DNA of 10,172 nucleotides from Bacteroidales bacterium (GCA_030632545.1 DAOVUO010000054.1:1-10172), one strand, 5' to 3'; shown: positions 1 to 6,144, numbered from the stretch's first letter. Translations and numbers: made by a program. The notes: generated from the letters alone by a model not told the origin.

Positions 1-991
1 TTATCTGATATGGACGGAAACGAACATGTTGACACGAAGTAGCCCAATTAAACTCCCCCGTTACATAGGCCAAAGCTGGTGTTGATTCGAAAACAGCAAA
101 ATCAGGACTAAATCCAAATGGCCCACCTGAAGCTGTAAGCGTAATTGTATTATATGAAGAATCGATTGCAGCTACCTGAAAGCGTGCAGTATCACCTGCA
201 ACAACACATATTGTATCAATTTGTGAAAACTCAGGTGGGTAATTATCACTTTCCTTTACTGAAATCTGCATATCACGAATAATTCGCCCAATTTTAACGC
301 CAGATCTCCACTCATTAATTTCTATTGCAACATTATACAAGCCATACTCCATTGGCGCATCCCAAATTAAATCACCAGTGATAGAATCAACAAAAATTGG
401 ACGATTACTTGATTGGGGGAATGAATAATTATCAATAGGCTCACCATTTTCGCCCAAACAGACAGTCAATTTATACGAAATACTATCTCCATCAGGGTCG
501 TAAGCTGCGGGATTATGAATAAACAGACGGTTTTTAGCTGCAACATCAATGGGTGGATTTAACAAAATAGGTGTATTATTATAACCCAATGCAGGATTAA
601 TCTGCAATGTTGTTTTTATTGTAAATACCACATTTATAGAACCTGGAATATTGAGCACATCAGGATTTCTATTGGGATCTTCCATTGTAATTTCGTAAGT
701 ACCTGCACCTGGATACGTATGTATTACCGTATATTGATTACGTTTATACTCATCGGGCATAAAATATTCTTCCCAACGCTCAACAGTTGCATAAGTGCCA
801 TCACCAAAATAAACATCTAAAAATTGTCTATCTGCTGCACTCAACAATGAAGACGTGTATGTAATAACAGTAATTTCATAAGTTAAATCAGAAATTTGCT
901 TATAAATAATCTGCCCAGCTCTATTATGCGTTGCAAATGAACTTTGTGACAAGATTAATATACTTATTAAAAAAATTATATATTTTTTCAT
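1..991 (-). CDS. Large secreted PKD/cadherin-like protein, gliding/T9SS type (5' part; runs off left edge)
   Basis: The frame is open from ATG at 991-989 to the window edge, giving 330 visible residues without a stop, so the C-terminus is missing. Residues 1-20 form a classic signal peptide (two lysines, a hydrophobic core, then SSFA) with likely cleavage before THNRAG. The mature N-terminus THNRAGQIIYKQISDLTYEI resembles the opening of many large Bacteroidota surface proteins that end in a gliding-motility/T9SS type B sorting domain. A PKD-like YFGDGT motif lies near residues 61-66, and YDPDGDSISYKL near 164-175 is cadherin/PKD-like. Predicted role: exported or surface-displayed modular protein, possibly adhesive. 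The sorting domain itself would lie beyond the window, so the T9SS assignment is inferred. Low-complexity spacer DNA lies upstream and I see no perfect promoter there. Confidence 0.8.
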   Translation of the reverse strand, partial: MKKYIIFLISILILSQSSFATHNRAGQIIYKQISDLTYEITVITYTSSLLSAADRQFLDVYFGDGTYATVERWEEYFMPDEYKRNQYTVIHTYPGAGTYEITMEDPNRNPDVLNIPGSINVVFTIKTTLQINPALGYNNTPILLNPPIDVAAKNRLFIHNPAAYDPDGDSISYKLTVCLGENGEPIDNYSFPQSSNRPIFVDSITGDLIWDAPMEYGLYNVAIEINEWRSGVKIGRIIRDMQISVKESDNYPPEFSQIDTICVVAGDTARFQVAAIDSSYNTITLTASGGPFGFSPDFAVFESTPALAYVTGEFNWATSCQHVRFRPYQI

Positions 992-1034
992 ATTTATACT
1001 ATTAATACTTCGTTAAGTTTTAAGATTAGAGTAC

Positions 1035-1050
1035 TAAGTTTTAAGTTAAA
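1035..1050 (+). repeat. 16-bp dispersed direct repeat, copy 1 (TAAGTTTTAAGTTAAA)
   Basis: This is identical in sequence and orientation to 5867-5882. It is followed by CATTGA here and by ACACTGA at the other copy, so the similarity continues weakly past the exact match. Its first 11 bases occur once more at 1014-1024. AT-rich words match by chance more easily, but the nearby shared GC-rich palindrome makes common origin plausible. Function is unknown. Confidence 0.5.
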
Positions 1051-1063
1051 CATTGACACATGC

Positions 1064-1079
1064 CCCGAACATCGGGAAA
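1064..1079 (-). repeat. 16-bp palindromic dispersed repeat, copy 1 (TTTCCCGATGTTCGGG on minus strand)
   Basis: The reverse complement of these bases is identical to 5842-5857. The core CCCGAnnTTCGGG-type arrangement is a near-perfect inverted repeat that could form a short stem. GC-rich palindromes like this in intergenic AT-rich DNA resemble small REP-like dispersed elements. Two copies in 10 kb, both between genes, suggest a genome-wide family, but that cannot be tested from this window. Confidence 0.55.
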
Positions 1080-1173
1080 TCATTAACTATTCAATCCAAA
1101 TAATATGAGACTAAGAAATTGGTAATGATTAATTGCTGATTTTAATAAAAAAGCACTCAAGCCATTCAAATTC

Positions 1174-1662
1174 TTAGTACACATCAAATTCGAGCATTAT
1201 TTTTCGTTTATTAAAAATTTCAGATACTTCGCTCTTGGCATCTGAATAAATTACCAAATTAGTTTGATCGCTAAACAAATCCAAAAGTAATGAATTTCTT
1301 ATTTTTAAACTACCTTCAACTCTATTTAATGGTAGTTTTATATAATACCAAACAGCCAAATCATCAATTTCCTTCCCTATAAAATTTTCGTCAATAATTT
1401 TTCCACTAAACCAATTTATACTAAAATGTTTATTTAGATAATCTGCTACTGCACTAATTTCTTCATCATTATAATCTTTATTGTCGATATTAATTAAATA
1501 ATGTGTTTGTATGGCAACTATACTCTGAAAATCATCTTTAAAAAACTTAAAGGTAATATCAAAACTATTACTATTTTTGTCAAGCTCAATATTAGTAAGC
1601 GACACATGCACAGGATGCATCATAAACGTAAAAATAATAGGATATAAAAACATTAAGTTCAT
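1174..1662 (-). CDS. DUF6702-like exported protein
   Basis: The product is 162 residues and I assign it to the DUF6702-type family of Bacteroidota from its pattern, without a search. After a short hydrophobic N-terminus (about residues 3-15) comes HPVHVSLTNIELDKNSNSFD, then DITFKFFKDDFQ (35-46), the usual opening of that family. The rest is predicted beta-rich with a central YLNKHFSINWFSGK segment. Biochemical function is unknown. The N-terminus lacks the usual lysines of a signal peptide, so export is likely but not certain. An in-frame TGA lies four codons upstream of the ATG at 1662-1660, which rules out a longer ATG start; ATG at 1653-1651 is an alternative. The start codon overlaps that of the divergent HupE/UreJ gene. 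From memory, these two families are often neighbours in Bacteroidota, frequently with an M1-type metallopeptidase, which is absent here. Confidence 0.75.
   Translation of the reverse strand: MNLMFLYPIIFTFMMHPVHVSLTNIELDKNSNSFDITFKFFKDDFQSIVAIQTHYLINIDNKDYNDEEISAVADYLNKHFSINWFSGKIIDENFIGKEIDDLAVWYYIKLPLNRVEGSLKIRNSLLLDLFSDQTNLVIYSDAKSEVSEIFNKRKIMLEFDVY
1572..1579 (+). promoter_or_regulatory. Possible -7 box for the HupE/UreJ gene
   Basis: TATTTTTG fits the Bacteroidetes -7 consensus TAnnTTTG and lies about 80 bp upstream of the HupE/UreJ start, inside the divergent DUF6702 gene. No TTG is present at the expected -33 spacing, and such words are common by chance in this AT-rich DNA, so this is weak. 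If it is not used, the transcription start of this gene must still lie within the DUF6702 coding region. Confidence 0.2.
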
Positions 1663-2245
1663 GAGTATTTTTCAACTTTATCTTACATTAGGATTTCAAC
1701 ATATAGCTGATTTTAATGGATACGACCACATACTTTTTCTTGTGGCACTAAGTGCAGTGTATTTTTTAAACGACTGGAAACATGTATTAATTTTAATTAC
1801 TGCATTTACTATAGGACACTCAATAACACTAGCTTTAGCCACATTAAAAATAATACCACTAGATGTAGATATTATTGAATTTTTAATTCCAGTTACCATC
1901 ATTTTATCAGCAATAGCCAACTTTTTTTACAAAGGTACTAATTTTTCGGCCACACTACATCGCTTCAAATATGGAATGGCCTTATTTTTTGGATTAATTC
2001 ACGGCATGGGATTTTCTAACTATTTGCAGAGTTTACTGGGTAGAGAGCAAAGCATTATAAAACCATTATTTGCATTTAATATTGGTTTAGAACTTGGGCA
2101 AATAGTAATTGTTTTAAGTATTTTAACTATAAGTACACTATTTTATAAATTTTTAAATAGTCCAAAACGGGAAATTAATTTAGTCCTATCTGGGGCTTCT
2201 CTTGGCGTAGCTCTCATTCTCACTTTTGAAAGATGGCCTTTTTGA
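1661..2245 (+). CDS. HupE/UreJ family integral membrane protein
   Basis: The product is 194 residues with about six predicted hydrophobic helices (roughly 22-36, 40-60, 69-90, 103-117, 133-165 and 173-189). Family signatures are visible: GFQHIADFNGYDHILFLVAL (11-30), TAFTIGHSITLAL (47-59), FLIPVT (74-79), GLIHGMGFSN (111-120) and FNIGLELGQ (139-147). The conserved acidic residues and histidines (H14, D17, H23, H53, H114, E144) fit the HupE/UreJ_2 group. Classical HupE/UreJ members are linked to nickel supply for hydrogenase or urease, but no hydrogenase, urease or nickel gene is present, so the substrate is unknown and metal transport is only inferred. I chose ATG at 1661 because MSIFQLYLTLGFQHI matches the usual start of the family. 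The frame stays open upstream to 1577, but that extension looks unlike the family and is antisense to the DUF6702 gene. The 3' end overlaps the convergent FGE-like gene by 60 bp. Confidence 0.88.
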   Translation: MSIFQLYLTLGFQHIADFNGYDHILFLVALSAVYFLNDWKHVLILITAFTIGHSITLALATLKIIPLDVDIIEFLIPVTIILSAIANFFYKGTNFSATLHRFKYGMALFFGLIHGMGFSNYLQSLLGREQSIIKPLFAFNIGLELGQIVIVLSILTISTLFYKFLNSPKREINLVLSGASLGVALILTFERWPF

Positions 2246-3259
2246 TAAAACCGTCTCGTCAAAACGTTTTACACATCTAAAACCAATTGTTTCAAGCATT
2301 GTTTCGTTTCTTTGATAACTAGAGAATTGTTCAAGTCTGTTAAAATCAGTACGAAACGAACCGCCAATTATTTTTCGATTAAAACAAGAGCCAAAATATA
2401 TCCCCGAATTATTATAACAATCGCTTGTCCACTCCCAAGCATTTCCGTACAAATCATACAGCCCATAAGTTGATGGCGCTTGTTTGGCCACAGGATGAAG
2501 CTTGTTTTGAGAATTACTCTTCAACCAAGAATATTCATGTAGATTATGATTTTCTTTTAAAGCCGAAAATGCAACTAAATCCCACTCCCAGCTCAAAGGC
2601 AAATCGTAGCCATAATGTAAAGCATAAGCTTTTGCACCATACCACGATACATTAACGACAGGATAATTATCAAGCTTTGCTTTTGGAATATATTGTTTAT
2701 TTTCAACAATTATTTGTGAGTTATTATTTAAATCAATCCAACGCAAAATGTCCTCTTGAGAAGGTAATTCAGAATTCAAAAACTCGCAATACTGCTTTAC
2801 CGTAACTTCGTGCTTCATAATAAAAAAATCTTTTATTATTTCGCCACTTTTTAGCTTTTTACCACTTATATATATCATGTTAGTATTCTGACGAATAAGT
2901 ATCTGCTTTATTTTTAAATTATAGTATTTAGCCTTATTATCGTAAGAATTATTTTGTATAAGATTTGCAATTTCAAGTCTGGCAGCATCGTACATTCCAA
3001 CTTTCAGCAACTTTGGAATTGAATCTAAAGCCGACTGGCAACGTTTTGCCTTTTGAATTTTAAAATCAACATCATCAGGAATATTTTTGTACAATTTAAC
3101 AATTGTGTAATTATCTATAGCAATCTGATAATTTCCTCTTTTAAATTGAGAATTTGCCTCTTTATAATACTTTAGATAATTATTTTCACTTTGAGCATTA
3201 CTATTGATAATAGTCCCAAAAAAAATCACGAAAGAAATAACTAAGCCTAAATATTTCAT
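2186..3259 (-). CDS. Exported TPR plus FGE/SUMF1-like domain protein
   Basis: The product is 357 residues. Residues 1-22 are a signal peptide (MKYLGL, hydrophobic core, INSNA before QSEN) without a lipobox cysteine, so the product should reach the periplasm or beyond. Residues about 26-116 are helical and TPR-like (YYKEANSQFKRGNYQIAIDNY). Residues about 124-332 match the formylglycine-generating-enzyme/SUMF1 fold: FFIMKHEVTVKQYCEFLN (145-162), YPVVNVSWYGAKAYA (199-213), LPLSWEWDLVAFSA (220-233), GLYDLYGNAWEWTSD (266-280), IIGGSF (297-302) and IGFRCV (325-330). The segment after GGSF reads RTDFNRLEQFSSYQRN and has no cysteine. Genuine FGE has its catalytic cysteine pair there, so sulfatase activation is unlikely and a binding or structural role, as in the FGE-like T9SS proteins GldJ and GldK, is more plausible. 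The gene follows the caspase gene after a 9-bp gap and is probably cotranscribed. The last 22 or so residues lie beyond the domain; most of their codons overlap the HupE gene. Confidence 0.85.
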   Translation of the reverse strand: MKYLGLVISFVIFFGTIINSNAQSENNYLKYYKEANSQFKRGNYQIAIDNYTIVKLYKNIPDDVDFKIQKAKRCQSALDSIPKLLKVGMYDAARLEIANLIQNNSYDNKAKYYNLKIKQILIRQNTNMIYISGKKLKSGEIIKDFFIMKHEVTVKQYCEFLNSELPSQEDILRWIDLNNNSQIIVENKQYIPKAKLDNYPVVNVSWYGAKAYALHYGYDLPLSWEWDLVAFSALKENHNLHEYSWLKSNSQNKLHPVAKQAPSTYGLYDLYGNAWEWTSDCYNNSGIYFGSCFNRKIIGGSFRTDFNRLEQFSSYQRNETMLETIGFRCVKRFDETVLSKRPSFKSENESYAKRSPR

Positions 3260-3268
3260 AATTCTATT

Positions 3269-5506
3269 TCAATAATTACTATTAATAGATTCTAAACGCT
3301 TAAATTGCATAATTAATTCTATACTATTTGGTTTTAACTCATAAGCTTTAACAAATTCCTTTTCGGCATCATCAGCCCCATGTCTCGATTTCATATAAAG
3401 TTTACCAAGAGATAGATGCTGATTAAAAGCTGTATCAATCAGAGTGTTAACACTTGCGATTCTGGTTCTAACAAACCTATTACTCTTGTCCCAACTATAC
3501 ACCTTTTGGTACAACTCACGTGCATTAAGGTATGTAGCTTCATTTTGGGCTAAAGCATCAGCTTTTCTTATAAGCTGATTTACAAGCAATTTTTTTCGTT
3601 GTAATAAATCATTTTCATAGCCAATTATCTCATCTAATTTTGGACGTATATTTTGCAATGAATCTAAATAGTTTTGAGCTTTTGTGATATTTGCATCGAG
3701 CAATGATTTTCTGAACTGTTTCAGCCAATTTTGCTGTTTAGCTAAGTGCTTATCTAATTTCAACTTATAATTTTTTCTTACAGTCGCAATGCTATCACTG
3801 GAATTTATTATAAATAACTTATCCACAACTAAATAAGCATGTTGGTAATTACCTTCCAATTCAAATCGCCTGGCTTCCAACAATGCAGTATTTGTCTGAT
3901 TTGCAATACTACTTAAAGGGTCTAAACTCGAAATTATGGCAATAACAGACACAATTAAAACCACAAATGAAACCATAGCAAATTTAGGAAAATAAAACTT
4001 AGATTCTTTTGTAGATTTTACGTTTTTTGCCTCAATAAGGCCACGCATCTCTACCATCTTATTTTTAATATATGGATTCGCAGGAACTTCTGTTATAGCT
4101 TTATAGTAATAATCTTTTGCCTGTTTATACTGTTTTTTTGACTCTGCAAGCTCGGCCATATATAAATAATTATCAACAGAATCGGCAAGCTGCTTATTTT
4201 TATTACGACTCAAAAATTTTGTTTTATTTTTCAACTGTTCTACTTTACGCATAGCATCCTTAACATGCTCACCATCAGGATAATTCGATAAATAATCAAG
4301 ATATGCCCTTCGTGTATCCAATGAAAAAGCATGCATCCAATTCTCCTCATCTTTAAGATATTGAATTCTTTTTCGTGCTGTTTTAGCATGTATTCCTCGT
4401 GGATATTTATTTATATATTCTTTAAAACTTACAATTGAATTTTCTTTTTTAATCCAATACCAATAATCCTTGTCCTCAATATTATTTAACTGAGAATCAG
4501 ACTCTTTACGAAATCGACTTTGCGGATAATTTTTATTGAAATGTTCAAATGCATGTTTAGTATTCTTTTTTGAAGCTCTTTTCCAAGCATTTAATTCTTT
4601 TGTTTCTAATATAAACTTAGAAACAGTCAATTTTAATTCCTGACTGCCAACACGTTCAGAGAATTCATTTAACTTTTGTACACTTGGTCTACTTTTTCTT
4701 AAAAACTCAAACTCCCTTTGCTCGCTACTAAATTGCTGATTTACTGCTAATTTAAATTCACCTAAACTTAAACCTCCAATGCCTTTAGGCTCAGGAAGAC
4801 CATTTTTCTTTGAATAATATTTAAGCTCATTATATATATCATTTAAAGTAATATACTCGCCAGCAGTATGCAATCCATTTTTTAAAATATCAATAAGCTT
4901 CCCAGAAAAGAAAGTAGGTTCATTTGGCTTATCTTCTGGATACAAAGCTGTTTCAAATTCACCAGCAGAAGCTAGAATAAAAAGTCCTTCTACATCATTA
5001 TTAGTTTCAGCTTGAGCAAATTGCTCAATTTCAGCTTTCCATAAAGAACCAGCGGTAGTCATACCACCTTTTAATATTTGGCCACTATGACAAGCATCCA
5101 AAATCACTATTTTACGTCCAGCACTACAATTATTAATCTTGTTTTTTAATTCTGATACACCAATTCCATCAATATCAGGATGCTTTTCGTCAATATCTTT
5201 TGTTGCCAAATATACAGAAAAACCTTGTCTGTTATCTATAACACCATGTCCGGCATAATATACAATTAAAGTCCTTTCAGGTCTATCTGCATTATCTATA
5301 GCAACATCTAAACGTTTGAGTGTATTTCGTTTAGTTAAATTATGGGCTTCTGTAACATTACTTATTCCAACTATTTCTGGGTTTTTTAAAACACGTCTCA
5401 AGGAGTTAATATTCACTCTCACATTGGGAATTGCAGGAAGGTTTTTATCTTTATACTCAGAAGCTCCCATTAAAATAACATGGGTATTTTTCCAATCAAT
5501 AATCAT
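3269..5506 (-). CDS. Caspase-family (C14-like) protease with W/YP repeats, TPR-like regions and one membrane helix
   Basis: From ATG at 5506-5504 the product is 745 residues. Residues about 9-255 form a caspase-like domain: THVILMGASEY (8-18), LIVYYAGHG with catalytic His87, IVILDACHSG with catalytic Cys139, then LFILASAGEFETA (175-187). Three degenerate repeats of about 40 residues follow (about 308-343, 349-386 and 390-427), each with W near its start and a YP turn (NYPQS, KYPRG, NYPDG). A TPR-like helix pair spans about 446-480. One transmembrane helix (about 508-527) follows a lysine-rich stretch, suggesting the N-terminus is cytoplasmic. The rest is helical and TPR-like, best at about 645-740 (ARELYQKVYSWDKSN and AEKEFVKAYELKPNS). 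Predicted role: regulated protein cleavage, probably signalling, cell death or defence; the target is unknown. A TTG at 5533 would add nine residues but leaves almost no leader after the promoter at 5547-5576, so I prefer the ATG. First gene of an operon with the FGE-like gene. Confidence 0.88.
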   Translation of the reverse strand: MIIDWKNTHVILMGASEYKDKNLPAIPNVRVNINSLRRVLKNPEIVGISNVTEAHNLTKRNTLKRLDVAIDNADRPERTLIVYYAGHGVIDNRQGFSVYLATKDIDEKHPDIDGIGVSELKNKINNCSAGRKIVILDACHSGQILKGGMTTAGSLWKAEIEQFAQAETNNDVEGLFILASAGEFETALYPEDKPNEPTFFSGKLIDILKNGLHTAGEYITLNDIYNELKYYSKKNGLPEPKGIGGLSLGEFKLAVNQQFSSEQREFEFLRKSRPSVQKLNEFSERVGSQELKLTVSKFILETKELNAWKRASKKNTKHAFEHFNKNYPQSRFRKESDSQLNNIEDKDYWYWIKKENSIVSFKEYINKYPRGIHAKTARKRIQYLKDEENWMHAFSLDTRRAYLDYLSNYPDGEHVKDAMRKVEQLKNKTKFLSRNKNKQLADSVDNYLYMAELAESKKQYKQAKDYYYKAITEVPANPYIKNKMVEMRGLIEAKNVKSTKESKFYFPKFAMVSFVVLIVSVIAIISSLDPLSSIANQTNTALLEARRFELEGNYQHAYLVVDKLFIINSSDSIATVRKNYKLKLDKHLAKQQNWLKQFRKSLLDANITKAQNYLDSLQNIRPKLDEIIGYENDLLQRKKLLVNQLIRKADALAQNEATYLNARELYQKVYSWDKSNRFVRTRIASVNTLIDTAFNQHLSLGKLYMKSRHGADDAEKEFVKAYELKPNSIELIMQFKRLESINSNY

Positions 5507-5546
5507 AATTCGTGGGCTTTTTAATAATTGCAAACTTACTCTACTA

Positions 5547-5576
5547 CAAAGATATATAATAATTATTAAAAGTCAA
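5547..5576 (-). promoter_or_regulatory. Promoter of the caspase/FGE-like operon (Bacteroidetes -33/-7 type)
   Basis: Read on the minus strand, TTG (within TTTTTTGAC) at 5576-5574 is followed after 19 bp by TATCTTTG at 5554-5547, a perfect TAnnTTTG. This is the spacing expected for the Bacteroidetes primary sigma factor. Transcription would start a few bases downstream, near 5541, leaving a leader of about 35 nt to the ATG at 5506. That geometry supports the ATG over the TTG at 5533. Confidence 0.6.
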
Positions 5577-5841
5577 AAAATCTGATAAAAAATTATCATA
5601 TAAAATGATTTTTTCAATCAAATTCACAAAAAAATAATTATAATCAAACATTATAATTTTCACTAATCAATTTATAAAGCATAACTGCTTCTCAAAATAA
5701 ATTTCAAATTACTTTACAATCCTAAACACTAACTACTCGTTAGTAACTAAGCACAAAGAACTTACAAAACAAAACTATACTAAACAACATAACTTCTGGT
5801 AACAAAGCATATATATTATAAATGGGGAACTCTAATAATAC

Positions 5842-5857
5842 TTTCCCGATGTTCGGG
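5842..5857 (+). repeat. 16-bp palindromic dispersed repeat, copy 2 (TTTCCCGATGTTCGGG)
   Basis: This is identical to the reverse complement of 1064-1079. It lies 9 bp before the second shared word (5867-5882). The order and relative orientation of the two elements differ from the left copy, so this is not a simple duplication of one block. Confidence 0.55.
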
Positions 5858-5866
5858 TCAGGCTGG

Positions 5867-5882
5867 TAAGTTTTAAGTTAAA
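5867..5882 (+). repeat. 16-bp dispersed direct repeat, copy 2 (TAAGTTTTAAGTTAAA)
   Basis: This is identical to 1035-1050 in the same orientation. It lies 9 bp to the right of the palindromic repeat, whereas in the left spacer the palindrome follows this word after 13 bp. Function is unknown. Confidence 0.5.
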
Positions 5883-5978
5883 ACACTGAATATCTAGCAG
5901 CTATGTTTAACAACTATATTTTTGCATTGATAATCTAAAAAAAACACTTACTTTCATTTTTATCCCTATACAAGCCAC

Positions 5979-5999
5979 GCATTATTTGAAAGATAATGC
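5979..5999. repeat. Perfect hairpin, 7-bp stem and 7-nt loop
   Basis: GCATTAT at 5979-5985 pairs perfectly with ATAATGC at 5993-5999 around the loop TTGAAAG. No T-run follows on either strand, so an intrinsic terminator is unlikely. An outer 8-bp inverted pair (CTTACTTT at 5947-5954 and AAAGTAAG at 6024-6031) encloses it. It could be an operator or an mRNA structure in a long leader of the PAS kinase gene. Confidence 0.4.
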
Positions 6000-6025
6000 A
6001 TCATATTATTCAATTTGAAAGATAA
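5984..6025 (+). repeat. 13-bp direct repeat pair (ATTTGAAAGATAA)
   Basis: Exact copies lie at 5984-5996 and 6013-6025, 29 bp apart start to start. The first overlaps the loop and right arm of the hairpin. A pair of exact 13-mers upstream of a signalling gene could be a regulator binding site, but no known consensus is recognised. Confidence 0.4.
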
Positions 6026-6096
6026 AGTAAGCTTTTGTCTATAAAAAAACAGGCAATTTAGTAAAGAAAAAATATTTTGCACAGTTTATGCATAAT

Positions 6097-6144
6097 GTTT
6101 TACTTAACCTTTTACTTAACCTTTTACTTAATCTTTTACATAAT
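6097..6144 (+). repeat. 12-bp tandem repeat, four units, upstream of the PAS kinase
   Basis: Four consecutive units read GTTTTACTTAAC, CTTTTACTTAAC, CTTTTACTTAAT and CTTTTACATAAT. They differ by one base from unit to unit, with no gaps. The array ends 50 bp before the kinase ATG at 6195, so it lies in the promoter or leader. It may be a multi-site operator or a variable-number repeat that changes promoter spacing. No convincing -33/-7 promoter was found next to it. Confidence 0.75.

Larger units (their letters stand above)
992..1173. other. Intergenic spacer between the secreted protein and the DUF6702 gene
   Basis: This 182-bp stretch has no gene-like ORF. It contains two copies of TAAGTTTTAAG (1014-1024 and 1035-1045) exactly 21 bp apart. 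It also contains a GC-rich imperfect palindrome, CCCGAACATCGGG at 1064-1076, which stands out in AT-rich surroundings. Both elements recur near 5842-5882. The spacer lies upstream of the left gene and downstream of the DUF6702 gene. No terminator hairpin with a T-run and no perfect TAnnTTTG box was found. Confidence 0.6.

Noticed and set aside
1577..1660. Upstream extension of the HupE/UreJ-like frame
   Set aside because: The extra 28 residues do not resemble the family and are antisense to the DUF6702 coding sequence; the family start is at 1661.
1696..1920. Open frame antisense to HupE/UreJ
   Set aside because: It is a shadow of a well-supported gene with no recognisable domain.
2425..2655. 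Open frame antisense to the FGE-like gene
   Set aside because: It is a shadow frame; the composition is not protein-like and the other strand has a clear domain.
2186..3259. FGE-like protein as the variable target of a diversity-generating retroelement
   Set aside because: Such targets share this fold, but no reverse transcriptase, template repeat or near-copy of the 3' end was found in the window.
3269..5506. Craspase-like (type III CRISPR) or gasdermin-activating caspase
   Set aside because: No CRISPR array, Cas protein or gasdermin-like small gene is adjacent, and the protein has a membrane helix and TPR-like regions instead.
5507..5533. Longer caspase start at TTG 5533
   Set aside because: It adds nine residues with no domain content and leaves only about 8 nt after the predicted transcription start, while ATG 5506 directly precedes the domain.
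5316..5585. Open frame antisense to the caspase N-terminus
   Set aside because: It overlaps the conserved caspase domain and promoter and has no family resemblance.
5979..5999. Intrinsic terminator
   Set aside because: The stem is AT-rich and no T-run follows on either strand.
6097..6144. CRISPR array or plasmid-type iterons
   Set aside because: The units are only 12 bp, contiguous without spacers, and no cas or replication gene is present.
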